This document shows positions 19,007-26,286 of a stretch of DNA of 52,363 nucleotides, piece after piece (positions within the stretch are counted from its first letter, which is position 1; each line of letters begins with the position of its first letter). The stretch is from positions 1 through 52,363 of the forward strand of contig JAIEFT010000054.1 in NCBI GenBank assembly GCA_029066805.1. The letters run 5' to 3'. Below the pieces are notes generated by a model. It saw only the letters and a program-made list of their open reading frames with translations. It did not search any database and was not told where the DNA came from. The DNA comes from Clostridiales bacterium. GTDB taxonomy: Bacteria > Bacillota > Clostridia > Christensenellales > Pumilibacteraceae. The position numbers were made by a program, and so were the translations under genes.

Positions 19007-19303
19007 ATGAACAATTACGAAATCCTTTACATTCTGTCCGACAAGCAGGATGCCGATGCCAAGAGAGCATTGGTGGAGCGTTTTCAGGCTTTGGTCGCGC
19101 CTTACGGCGAGGTCACGGCAGAAGAGTGGGGCGGCGGCTCGCGCAAGCTTGAGTACCCCATTCAGACCAAAATTTCCGGCAAGCACTTGACCGGCTACTA
19201 TGTTCTTATGAAGTTCTCTGCACCGCCCGAAATTCCGGCGGAAATCGAACGTCAAATGCGCATCAGCGATGATGTTTTGCGTTGGATGATCGAAAGAGTG
19301 TAG
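19007..19303 (+). CDS. rpsF: 30S ribosomal protein S6
   Basis: A 98-residue S6 (MNNYEILYILSDKQ...), partner of S18 on the platform of the small subunit. The open frame extends upstream to 18902, but only ATG 19007 follows the AAGGAGGG site and gives the conserved N-terminus. It heads the rpsF-ssb-rpsR operon, with stop-to-start gaps of 9 and 86 bases to its partners. Expression is probably controlled by the leader just upstream. Confidence 0.97.
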   Translation: MNNYEILYILSDKQDADAKRALVERFQALVAPYGEVTAEEWGGGSRKLEYPIQTKISGKHLTGYYVLMKFSAPPEIPAEIERQMRISDDVLRWMIERV

Positions 19304-19312
19304 GGGCGGATC

Positions 19313-19732
19313 ATGAACAAAATCATTTTGATTGGCAATCTCACGCGCGATCCCGAATCCGGCAGTACTCAGGGCGGAGTTAACTTTACTCGGTTCAATA
19401 TTGCCGTTAACCGTCCGTTCACCAACTCAAACGGCGAGCGTGTAGCCGATTACTTCGACGTAATTTGTTGGCGTCAGCTTGCCGAGCGTTGTGCCAAATA
19501 CTTGTTCAAAGGTAGCAAGGTCGGTATAAACGGTTCGGTTCAGCGTAGACAATACGAGGACCGCGACGGGATCAAGCGCACGTCGTTCGACGTAGTTGCG
19601 GATGAAGTCGAGTTTTTGACCCCGCGTAGCAACAGCACGGGCCGCGAAGGTTCGCAAGGCGGATATGTGCCCGAAGAGCCGCATCCGATTTCGGATATGC
19701 AACCCGTCGACAATGATGATTTACCTTTCTAA
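19313..19732 (+). CDS. ssb: Single-stranded DNA-binding protein
   Basis: A 139-residue OB-fold protein with N-terminal MNKIILIGNLTRDPE and the central DYFDVICWRQLAE block. A short linker leads to the C-terminal acidic tip DNDDLPF that docks replication partners. It lies between rpsF and rpsR as in Bacillus and behind GGGGCGGA. The length is on the short side for a primary bacterial SSB (usually about 150-175) because the linker is short. Confidence 0.96.
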   Translation: MNKIILIGNLTRDPESGSTQGGVNFTRFNIAVNRPFTNSNGERVADYFDVICWRQLAERCAKYLFKGSKVGINGSVQRRQYEDRDGIKRTSFDVVADEVEFLTPRSNSTGREGSQGGYVPEEPHPISDMQPVDNDDLPF

Positions 19733-19818
19733 GGTGGTCGTTTTTGTGCACTTGTAATCGAAAACAAAATATGGTTTGACCTTACGGTCACATAAAATTT
19801 TTCAAGGAGATAATTGTC

Positions 19819-20094
19819 ATGGACAAGAACAGAAATAGAACAAAAGTAAACGACGGCGACGATAAGGTTCGCAAGACGCGCCGTCCCGCCAAAAAACGCG
19901 TGTGCGAGTACTGCCAAGGACACATCGACCACGTGGACTACAAGGACGCAGAGCGTCTTAAAAAATACATTGCCGAAAACGGCAAGATTTTGCCGCGCCG
20001 TGCAACCGGGCTTTGCGCAGAGCACCAACGCGACGTTACCACCGCTATCAAGCGCGCCCGTATAATGGCAATTTTGCCTTTCCGCGGCGAATAA
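19819..20094 (+). CDS. rpsR: 30S ribosomal protein S18
   Basis: A 91-residue S18 with a basic N-terminus and the conserved blocks [15 protein letters not shown] and [21 protein letters not shown]-terminal [10 protein letters not shown] follows. The CXXC near residues 34-37 is a zinc-binding pair retained in this copy. It starts at ATG 19819 behind AAGGAG. Its stop codon is followed four bases later by the first copy of the structured 3' element. Confidence 0.97.
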   Translation: MDKNRNRTKVNDGDDKVRKTRRPAKKRVCEYCQGHIDHVDYKDAERLKKYIAENGKILPRRATGLCAEHQRDVTTAIKRARIMAILPFRGE

Positions 20095-20098
20095 TCCC

Positions 20099-20226
20099 TT
20101 TTATGGCGGATGCATCGCGCAATAGTGCGTCAGCCGCATTGCCGCCCTCGGTCATGTAGGTGGTTCTACACTCCCGTCGGTCGGCAAAACGGACTTCCTT
20201 CTCTTGCGCGCGCCTGCGCCATAAAA
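20099..20226 (+). ncRNA. Structured 3' element, copy 1 (after rpsR)
   Basis: A closing stem of TTTTATGGCG (20099-20108) with CGCCATAAAA (20217-20226), ten perfect pairs. Inside are a small hairpin (CGCGC/GTGCG) and the central helix TTGCCGCC (20139-20146) with GGTCGGCAA (20179-20187, one bulged T). The apical hairpin TGTAG-GTGGTT-CTACA lies at 20155-20170. The loop strands CTCGGTCA and CTCCCGTC are shared with the copies at 24669 and 42880. It begins four bases after the rpsR stop and is followed by a terminator, so it is probably the 3' UTR of the rpsF operon. I recognise no known RNA family. Confidence 0.75.
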
Positions 20227-20250
20227 GTCCGTTCAAACAATATAACAGTT

Positions 20251-20282
20251 AAAAAGACCTTGCAAAATAGCAAGGTCTTTTT
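20251..20282 (+). terminator. Intrinsic terminator of the rpsF-ssb-rpsR operon
   Basis: AAAAAGACCTTGC and GCAAGGTCTTTTT form a perfect 13-bp stem around AAAATA, ending in T residues. It is 24 bases beyond the structured element. Confidence 0.95.
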
Positions 20283-20405
20283 AGTGCTCTAATCCTAAAA
20301 GAAAACAGATTAAAATTTTTATGTCTGTGTCGCAGACATGCCAAGACATTTTAAATAAAATGTTGTACAATATCAGTGAGATAATATTAAATGGAGTCTA
20401 ATCTT

Positions 20406-20666
20406 ATGAAAAAATCTATTATTGATTAAATCTGCATGAACAACGTAATCTTGCGCAAGCGTGTGTTTAGCGAGGAGCATGAAAAATTTTCCGATAAAGC
20501 ATACAAATTGTATGAACAACTGATTGATATTTTAAATGACGAACAGATAAAAGTTTATAATGAATATGTTGATGCTGAGATAAAAGCAAGTTCAGAGGCT
20601 GAGACCGTGTATTTTAGGGAAGGATTAAAGACGGGACTGCTTTTGGCTATGGAGTGCTTAGCGTAA
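20406..20666 (+). pseudogene. Small gene interrupted by an in-frame stop at codon 8
   Basis: An ATG at 20406 behind TGGAG reads MKKSIID and then TAA (20427-20429). The same frame continues as ICMNNVILRKRV... to 20666. A 76-residue ORF restarts at ATG 20436, seven bases past the stop and with no ribosome site of its own. The product is helical and ends FREGLKTGLLLAMECL. This resembles small Clostridia proteins of the DUF6809 type, but the match is from memory and weak. It may be a recent nonsense mutation, a case of reinitiation, or a sequencing error. Confidence 0.55.
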
Positions 20667-20766
20667 GCGTTTATTTATACTCTTAAAAATGCAGTCAAAA
20701 CAGTGTACTTTTGTTTTTGAACATGGTATAATGAATACGTTAATAACCTAATAGGAATCAGATTTA

Positions 20767-22344
20767 ATGATTAACGTATCAAACGTAAAATTGCAATTCG
20801 GCACGCGCGTGCTGTTCGAAAACGTAAGTATAAAGTTTTCGAGCGGCAACTGCTACGGCATTATCGGCGCTAACGGTGCGGGCAAGTCCACATTTCTCAA
20901 GCTTTTGTCGGGCAAGATAGAGCCGAGCAAGGGCGAGATAACAATAGGCAAGGGCGAGCGCATGTCCGTGCTTGAACAGAACCAAAACGCTTACGACGAT
21001 TACACCGTGCGCGAAGCGGTTATCTGCGGACACAAGCAGCTGAGCGAAATACGCCGCAAGCGCGAAGTCCTGTACGCAAAAGAGGACTTTTCCGAAGAGG
21101 ACGGCAATATCGCCGCGGAGCTTGAAACCAAGTACGGCGAGCTCGGCGGGTACGAATGCGAGATCGACGCGGAAACGCTTTTAAACAGCATAGGCATTCC
21201 GCAGGACTTGTTCGATACCGATATGCGCGACATTGAGCCTAAAATCAAGGTCAAGGTGCTTATTGCGCAATGTCTTTTCGGCAAGCCGGATATATTGCTT
21301 TTGGACGAGCCTACCAACAACCTCGACATCAAAACGGTCAGGTGGTTGCAGGAATACATCAAGTCGCTCGAGCAAGCGACCGTGCTTGTAGTGTCGCACA
21401 ACCGTCACTTCCTCAATCAGGTTTGCACGCACATCTGCGACGTGGACTATTCGGCGATAAACATGTTTGTGGGCAACTACGACTTCTGGTACGAATCGTC
21501 GCAGCTCATACTTCGTCAACAAAAGGAAGCGAACAAAAAAGCCGAACAGCGCATAAAAGAATTGCGCGAATTTATTGCGCGGTTCTCGGCAAACGCGAGT
21601 AAGTCCAAACAGGCTACAAGTCGCAAGCGCGAGCTTGACAAAATCGTAGTAGAGGACATCAAGCCGTCCTCGCGTAAATATCCGTACATCGACTACAAGT
21701 TTGAGCGCGACCCAGGCAACGACATTCTGCGCGTGGAAAAGCTGACTAAAAAAGGATTTTTCGAGAACGTCACATTCTCCGTCGGGCGCGACGATAAGAT
21801 AGGATTTTTGACGGACAACAGCCGCTCGGTCGCGGAGCTGTTCGACTGCATATTCGGCGAGAGTAAGCCCGACTCGGGCAGGGTAATTTGGGGCAAAAAC
21901 ATAAAGCCCGCGTACATGCCGCAAAACTACGACAAATACTTCGAGGGTTGCGCAATGTCGCTTGTTCAGTGGATAGACCGCTGGTCGGAAAACCACGAAC
22001 AGGAATACCTGCGGTCGTGGCTGGGTAGACTGCTGTTCTCGGGCGACGAGGCGCTCAAGCCCGCCAACGTTTTGTCGGGTGGGGAAAAGGCGCGTTGCAT
22101 GCTTGCGAGAATGATGCTCTTGTCGCCCAACTTCCTTATGTTTGACGAGCCTACAAACCACCTCGACCTCGAGAGCATAACTTCGCTCAACAAGGGAATG
22201 ATCAACTTTAAAGCGCCCATTCTGTTCATCACGGCTGACGAGGAAATAATGTCGTCGGTAGCCAACCGCATTATCATCATAGAAAACGGCGTCAAGGCTT
22301 ACGACCGTCCCGTAACTTATGATGAGTATATTGCCACGTTATAG
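20767..22344 (+). CDS. ABC-F family ATPase with degenerate second nucleotide site
   Basis: A 525-residue soluble protein with two ABC ATPase domains and no membrane segments, resembling YbiT/YkpA-type ABC-F proteins that act on ribosomes. NBD1 has Walker A GANGAGKST (34-42) and LLLDEPTNNLD, with the signature replaced by DIEPKIKVKVL. The lysine/arginine-rich inter-domain linker is at about 250-310. NBD2 has LSGGEKARCML and MFDEPTNHLDLES, but its Walker A reads FLTDNSRSVAEL (about residues 347-358), without the usual G-K-S/T. The role may be translation rescue or antibiotic protection. A TATAAT lies at 20727 but its -35 box is weak. Confidence 0.85.
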   Translation: MINVSNVKLQFGTRVLFENVSIKFSSGNCYGIIGANGAGKSTFLKLLSGKIEPSKGEITIGKGERMSVLEQNQNAYDDYTVREAVICGHKQLSEIRRKREVLYAKEDFSEEDGNIAAELETKYGELGGYECEIDAETLLNSIGIPQDLFDTDMRDIEPKIKVKVLIAQCLFGKPDILLLDEPTNNLDIKTVRWLQEYIKSLEQATVLVVSHNRHFLNQVCTHICDVDYSAINMFVGNYDFWYESSQLILRQQKEANKKAEQRIKELREFIARFSANASKSKQATSRKRELDKIVVEDIKPSSRKYPYIDYKFERDPGNDILRVEKLTKKGFFENVTFSVGRDDKIGFLTDNSRSVAELFDCIFGESKPDSGRVIWGKNIKPAYMPQNYDKYFEGCAMSLVQWIDRWSENHEQEYLRSWLGRLLFSGDEALKPANVLSGGEKARCMLARMMLLSPNFLMFDEPTNHLDLESITSLNKGMINFKAPILFITADEEIMSSVANRIIIIENGVKAYDRPVTYDEYIATL

Positions 22345-22367
22345 TGCATAAACACACAGATAATTTG

Positions 22368-22396
22368 TTGACGAACTTCAAGTAAAAGAGTATAAT
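22368..22396 (+). promoter_or_regulatory. SigmaA promoter, leaderless geometry, glmU-like gene
   Basis: TTGACG (22368-22373), a 17-bp spacer and TATAAT (22391-22396), then six bases (TAGTGT) to ATG 22403. No ribosome site lies between them. Confidence 0.85.
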
Positions 22397-22402
22397 TAGT
22401 GT

Positions 22403-23665
22403 ATGGTTAATATCGGTATAAACGGAGTTATTCTCCGCGTAAAGAATAATAATCTCGGCGACGCTTGGAATCTTCCGGTGCTCGGCAGGACATTGGAGGA
22501 ATGGGTGGCGGGCACATTGAACGTGCCGTGCCAAACGATAGAAGCGTCTACGGTCATCAACATTGCCGAAAAGCTCAAGACGCTGCTTGACCGCACAAAA
22601 CCTATCACGGTCGTGCTGTACTGCGATACGCCGCTCGTTGTTGCCAAAACGATAGAAACGGCTATAAAGCACTTAACGGCGCAAAACCTCGACGCGGTCA
22701 AGCTTCCGCGCGGATGTGTGTACAAGACCGAATACCTTTACGCCGCGGATACGCTGTTTCCCCAAGAGCCGACCGGCAGCGGCGAGTTCGAAGCTGTAAC
22801 CGATTGCGAGAGCTTGTCGCGCATTACCGACACGCTCAGGCGCAGAATACTCAACTTTCACGCGGGCAACGGCGTACTTATTACCGATTATAAAAACGTT
22901 TATATCGACAGCGACGTGGTAATAGAGCGCGGTGCTGCGATCGAGCCGTACAACTTTATCAAGGGCAAAACCGTAATTAAAGCCGACGCGCACATCATGC
23001 CCAACAACTATATAGAAAACTGCATTATCGGCGGCGGCGCGCGCGTAGACAGCTCAAGGCTTTACGCGAGTATCGTAGGCGAGGGTACAAGAGTAGGCCC
23101 GTTCGCTTATATAAGACCGAACACCGTAATCGGCAAGGATTGCCGCATAGGCGACTTTGTTGAGCTCAAGAGCTGCGTAATAGGCGACGGGTGCAAGGTC
23201 AGCCACCTTACGTATATCGGCGACGCCGAGCTGGGCGCGGAATGCAACGTCGGCTGCGGCGTTGTGTTTGCCAACTACGACGGAAAGAACAAGTATAAAT
23301 CGATTGTGGGCAATCGCGTGTTTATTGGTTCTAACTCCAACATCATCGCACCGGTGCATGTAGCCGACCATGCGTTTATCGCGGCGGGTTCTACCATAAC
23401 CGACGAAGTGCCGGCAGAAGCTTTGGCGATCGCGCGTTCACGCCAGACCAATATTCCGCACTGGGCAGGCAACATGTACGCCCCGCCCGTCGGCAACGAC
23501 AATCCGTCGCCGTACAGGCTTATTCAGGACGACGAAGGCATCATAGACGGTGCGGCTAGCGAGACCGAAAACACGGGCGAGACCGAAACAAACGCCGCCA
23601 ATAACACCGACGCTGACGGCAGCGGCGACAATAACGGAGATAACAACGGCGAACAGCCGAAATAA
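22403..23665 (+). CDS. GlmU-like protein: acetyltransferase half intact, uridylyltransferase half eroded
   Basis: A 420-residue protein. From about residue 155 on it is a left-handed beta-helix close to the GlmU C-terminal domain: [22 protein letters not shown] (catalytic His), [23 protein letters not shown] and [10 protein letters not shown]. This half makes N-acetylglucosamine-1-phosphate. The N-terminal half is short and lacks the LAAGxGTRMxS..PK nucleotide-binding motif of the uridylyltransferase; [13 protein letters not shown] stands in its place. The C-terminus is a low-complexity Asn/Asp/Gly/Glu tail (about 390-420). It is followed by prs as in the classic glmU-prs operon, so it is the true locus but reduced in function. 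Confidence 0.8.
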   Translation: MVNIGINGVILRVKNNNLGDAWNLPVLGRTLEEWVAGTLNVPCQTIEASTVINIAEKLKTLLDRTKPITVVLYCDTPLVVAKTIETAIKHLTAQNLDAVKLPRGCVYKTEYLYAADTLFPQEPTGSGEFEAVTDCESLSRITDTLRRRILNFHAGNGVLITDYKNVYIDSDVVIERGAAIEPYNFIKGKTVIKADAHIMPNNYIENCIIGGGARVDSSRLYASIVGEGTRVGPFAYIRPNTVIGKDCRIGDFVELKSCVIGDGCKVSHLTYIGDAELGAECNVGCGVVFANYDGKNKYKSIVGNRVFIGSNSNIIAPVHVADHAFIAAGSTITDEVPAEALAIARSRQTNIPHWAGNMYAPPVGNDNPSPYRLIQDDEGIIDGAASETENTGETETNAANNTDADGSGDNNGDNNGEQPK

Positions 23666-23697
23666 AAAATATAAAGAGAAATCTTTGGAGGCAACAA

Positions 23698-24663
23698 ATG
23701 ATAGCACACGGCAATAAGGTTAAGTTGTTCTGCGGCAACGCATGTAAGGGTTTGGCAGAAGCAATCGCTCAAAACATGCGTATGAAGCTTTCGGAAGCGG
23801 AAGTGAGCAAGTTTAGCGACGGCGAGATTTCCGTATCGATAGGCGAGTCCGTTCGCGGCTGCGACGTGTTTGTAATACAATCCACGTCCATTCCCACCAA
23901 CGACAATCTTATGGAATTGCTCGTCATGATCGACGCGCTCAAGCGCGCCTCGGCGGGCAGGATCACAGCGGTCATCCCGTATTTCGGCTATGCGCGGCAG
24001 GACAGAAAAGCGCGTGCGCGCGATCCCATTACCGCTAAGCTCGTGGCCGACCTTATTACTACCGCAGGCGCGGACAGAGTGCTTACCATGGACTTGCACG
24101 CGTCGCAGATACAGGGCTTCTTCAATATCCCCGTCGATCACCTTTTGGGCGCGCCCATACTCGCCAACGCTATCGCCAACGAGGAGTTCATCAAGGAAGC
24201 GGGGGACGACCTCGTCGTCGTATCTCCCGACGTAGGCTCGGTAGGCAGAGCAAGACAAATGGCGCAAAAACTTAACAAGACGCTCGCCATTGTCGATAAG
24301 CGCAGACCTAAGGCAAACGTCATGGAAGTCATGAACATAATCGGCGACGTCAAGGGCAAGCGCTGCCTTATACTCGACGACATGATAGACACCGCAGGCA
24401 CAATCGTTCAGGGCGCAAAAGCGCTTGTGGACGTGGGCGGCGCAACCGACGTGTACGCGTGCTGCACGCATTCCGTTCTTTCCGGCCCGGCTATCGAAAG
24501 ACTTCAGAACTCGGTCATCAAAAAGCTGTTCATGCTCGACACGATAGAGCTGCCGCAAGAGAAAAAGTTAGACAAGTTCATCACCGTTTCGGTCGCACCC
24601 ATCTTTGCCGCAGCAATATCGTGCATATACGCCGACATGCCCGTGTCCAAGCTTTACGACTAA
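23698..24663 (+). CDS. prs: Ribose-phosphate pyrophosphokinase
   Basis: A 321-residue PRPP synthetase, supplying PRPP for purines, pyrimidines, His and Trp. Markers are [17 protein letters not shown]-like N-terminal blocks, [23 protein letters not shown], the [11 protein letters not shown] metal loop and the PRPP-binding motif [12 protein letters not shown]. It starts 32 bases after the glmU-like gene behind TGGAGGC. Its stop codon is followed within a few bases by copy 2 of the structured 3' element. Confidence 0.97.
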   Translation: MIAHGNKVKLFCGNACKGLAEAIAQNMRMKLSEAEVSKFSDGEISVSIGESVRGCDVFVIQSTSIPTNDNLMELLVMIDALKRASAGRITAVIPYFGYARQDRKARARDPITAKLVADLITTAGADRVLTMDLHASQIQGFFNIPVDHLLGAPILANAIANEEFIKEAGDDLVVVSPDVGSVGRARQMAQKLNKTLAIVDKRRPKANVMEVMNIIGDVKGKRCLILDDMIDTAGTIVQGAKALVDVGGATDVYACCTHSVLSGPAIERLQNSVIKKLFMLDTIELPQEKKLDKFITVSVAPIFAAAISCIYADMPVSKLYD

Positions 24664-24668
24664 TGCAC

Positions 24669-24787
24669 GACGGCGCATGCATCGCGTGATGCGGGCTACG
24701 TGCGTCAAGTCGCCTTGGTCATGTAGGGGGTTCTACACTCCCGTCGGCGACTTGCCACCTGTTGCCCATCTGACGCGCGCCTTCGTC
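24669..24787 (+). ncRNA. Structured 3' element, copy 2 (after prs)
   Basis: The central helix is nine perfect pairs, CAAGTCGCC (24706-24714) with GGCGACTTG (24746-24754). The apical hairpin TGTAG-GGGGTT-CTACA is at 24722-24737, flanked by TTGGTCA and CTCCCGTC as in the other copies. A 5' hairpin GCATC-gcgt-GATGC is present. The closing stem is short in this copy: GACG/CGTC plus GCGC/GCGC with a 3-nt bulge. It shares TGTTGCCCATCTG with copy 3. It starts just after the prs stop, and a terminator lies about 45 bases beyond. Confidence 0.72.
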
Positions 24788-24832
24788 ACCGAGACTTGGT
24801 TGCATTGTTAATGCTTTACAAATAATAATTAT

Positions 24833-24873
24833 AAAAAAGTCTGTCACGTTCGAATTGTGTGACAGACTTTTTT
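24833..24873. terminator. Bidirectional terminator between prs and spoIIID
   Basis: AAAAAAGTCTGTCAC and GTGACAGACTTTTTT form a 15-bp perfect stem. The sequence is symmetric, with T runs on both strands, so it closes the glmU-prs transcript and the convergent spoIIID gene. Confidence 0.95.
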
Positions 24874-24887
24874 ATTAGGGCTGATTT

Positions 24888-25163
24888 TTACTTTGCGGTT
24901 GCCGTAGCTGCTTTATTCGCGCATTTTTGTTTGGTAGCTTCGCCGCCGCGAAGGTGGCGCACGCTTAGGTTAAAGTCCAGGATTTTGCGCACGCGCTCAT
25001 ATAGCTCTGGTTCGAGCTTGGGTAGGCGTTCGGTCACGTCCTTGTGCACCGTAGACTTTCCGATTTCAAAACGCTTTGCCGCGTCGCGCACCGTGCACTT
25101 GGTTTCGGCTATGTATTTGCCTAATTCCACGGCGCGTATGTTCTTGCTGTCACTCTTTGTCAT
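24888..25163 (-). CDS. spoIIID: Stage III sporulation transcriptional regulator SpoIIID
   Basis: A 91-residue DNA-binding protein. The helix-turn-helix region CTVRDAAKRFEIGKSTVHKDV and the following TERLPKL...VRKILDFN and SVRHLRGGEATKQK blocks match SpoIIID closely. In B. subtilis this protein acts in the mother cell, downstream of SigmaE and before SigmaK. The start ATG (25163) follows CAGGGGGA, and a SigmaE-like promoter lies upstream. Only the lysine/alanine-rich C-terminal tail is lineage specific. This is the clearest sporulation marker in the window. Confidence 0.93.
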   Translation of the reverse strand: MTKSDSKNIRAVELGKYIAETKCTVRDAAKRFEIGKSTVHKDVTERLPKLEPELYERVRKILDFNLSVRHLRGGEATKQKCANKAATATAK

Positions 25164-25191
25164 AAATCCCCCTGATTTTTGGCGGTTGTAT

Positions 25192-25221
25192 ATTGTATGA
25201 CAGCATTCGACAGAATATGAT
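25192..25221 (-). promoter_or_regulatory. SigmaE-type sporulation promoter of spoIIID
   Basis: On the minus strand, ATCATATT (25221-25214), a 14-bp spacer and CATACAAT (25199-25192). This fits the Bacillus SigmaE consensus (KMATATT, 13-15 bp, CATACAMT) closely. The start would fall near 25185, about 22 nt before the ATG. Confidence 0.8.
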
Positions 25222-25223
25222 AA

Positions 25224-25418
25224 AATTCAGAATGCAGAATGTAGAATTAAGAATGGGGGCGGCGCTACCGCTTAATGTTGAAATGCTTTGTCCGATGTTG
25301 GGCATGACAAAAGATTAGTGTGTGGTCGCGTGGTCTGCTGCCATTTTTTGTCACTCTGAACGAAGTGAAGAGTCTCATCATTTTATAATTCTGCATTCTT
25401 AATTCTTAATTCTGAATT
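25224..25418. mobile_element. MITE-like element with AATTCAGAAT termini
   Basis: About 195 bp bounded by AATTCAGAAT (25224-25233) and ATTCTGAATT (25409-25418), perfect 10-bp inverted termini. More of the flanks is complementary too: AGAATGCAGAAT and AATTAAGAAT words on the left, ATTCTGCATTCTTAATTCTT on the right. It carries no gene. Near its right side (25346-25381) is the dispersed repeat TTTGTCACTCTGAACGAAG. It lies between the spoIIID and greA promoters, three bases from the SigmaE -35 box. Confidence 0.7.
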
Positions 25419-25428
25419 GGATAAATAC

Positions 25429-25457
25429 TTGACTAATCAAAGGCGATTGGTTATAAT
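25429..25457 (+). promoter_or_regulatory. SigmaA promoter for greA
   Basis: TTGACT (25429-25434), a 17-bp spacer and TATAAT (25452-25457). A normal leader with GGCAAGGAG precedes ATG 25489. Confidence 0.8.
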
Positions 25458-25488
25458 ATATTCTGAATAAATAGGCAAGGAGTTTATT

Positions 25489-26241
25489 ATGCCCAAAGAA
25501 TATATAATGACGGCGCAAGGCATGCGCGAACTGGAAGAGCGGCTCGAGTACATTAAGCTCGTAAAAATGCCCGCTGTTGTCGAAGAGATAGCTAAAGCGC
25601 GTGCGCAGGGTGACCTTTCGGAAAACGCCGAGTACACCATCGCCCGCGAGGAGCAGGCTCAGCTCCAGAACGAAATGGACACAATTATGGAGAAGCTTGC
25701 GAATGCAAAGGTCATTGACGAGAAGTCCATTAACGACGATATTGTTTCCATCGGCTGCTCTGTGGAAGTCATAGAAGCGGACGTTGAGGAAGGGCTTGCG
25801 GCTGTAGAAAAATGCGGGCTTACGCATACCGACATAATTGCGGGATTCCTTACGCGTATGTCGGTCAACGATATGCGCGCCTCACGCTACCGCAGTGGCA
25901 TACTGGAAGAGCTTACCGCAGAGGACTTCAAGACCGCGGGCTGCGAGCTTTTAACTTCCAAACGCTATAAGCGCGAGGAGCTTTTGGACAAAGGCTTTAC
26001 CGAAGCAGAGCTTTCGGAAAAGATCAAGCCTGCCAAGGTGGACAAGTCCAAATGCAGTGGGATCAAAGCTTATACAATTGTCGGTTCTCACGAGGCAAAC
26101 GCGCTTGCGGGCAGAATTTCCAACGAGTCGCGCGTCGGTTCGGCTTTGCTCGGCAAGACCGAAAACGACGTGGTCATGGTAGGCGATTTGATTTTTAAAA
26201 TCGTCGATATTGTCGTCGATAAAAAGGCAGTCAAGAAGTAG
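25489..26241 (+). CDS. greA: GreA-family transcript cleavage factor with large insertion
   Basis: A 250-residue protein, against a usual GreA length near 157. The N-terminal coiled coil (about 1-78) keeps the tip GDLSENAEY with the acidic residues that coordinate Mg in the polymerase secondary channel. The FKBP-like C-terminal domain starts at about 85 (VSIGCSVEVIEAD) and resumes at about 192 (IKAYTIVGSHEANALAGRISNESRVGSALLGK). The stretch of about 90 residues between (103-190) is extra, mostly charged and helical, and unknown to me. It is followed by lysS, as in many Firmicutes. Confidence 0.85.
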   Translation: MPKEYIMTAQGMRELEERLEYIKLVKMPAVVEEIAKARAQGDLSENAEYTIAREEQAQLQNEMDTIMEKLANAKVIDEKSINDDIVSIGCSVEVIEADVEEGLAAVEKCGLTHTDIIAGFLTRMSVNDMRASRYRSGILEELTAEDFKTAGCELLTSKRYKREELLDKGFTEAELSEKIKPAKVDKSKCSGIKAYTIVGSHEANALAGRISNESRVGSALLGKTENDVVMVGDLIFKIVDIVVDKKAVKK

Positions 26242-26286
26242 TCGGCAGTAATTACAACGCTAACATTCTAAAAAAGGCAAAGGATT

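Noticed and set aside
20110-20292. 60-codon ORF over the structured element after rpsR
   Set aside because: It covers the RNA element and the terminator and has no ribosome site. The two-sided base changes between copies support RNA rather than protein.
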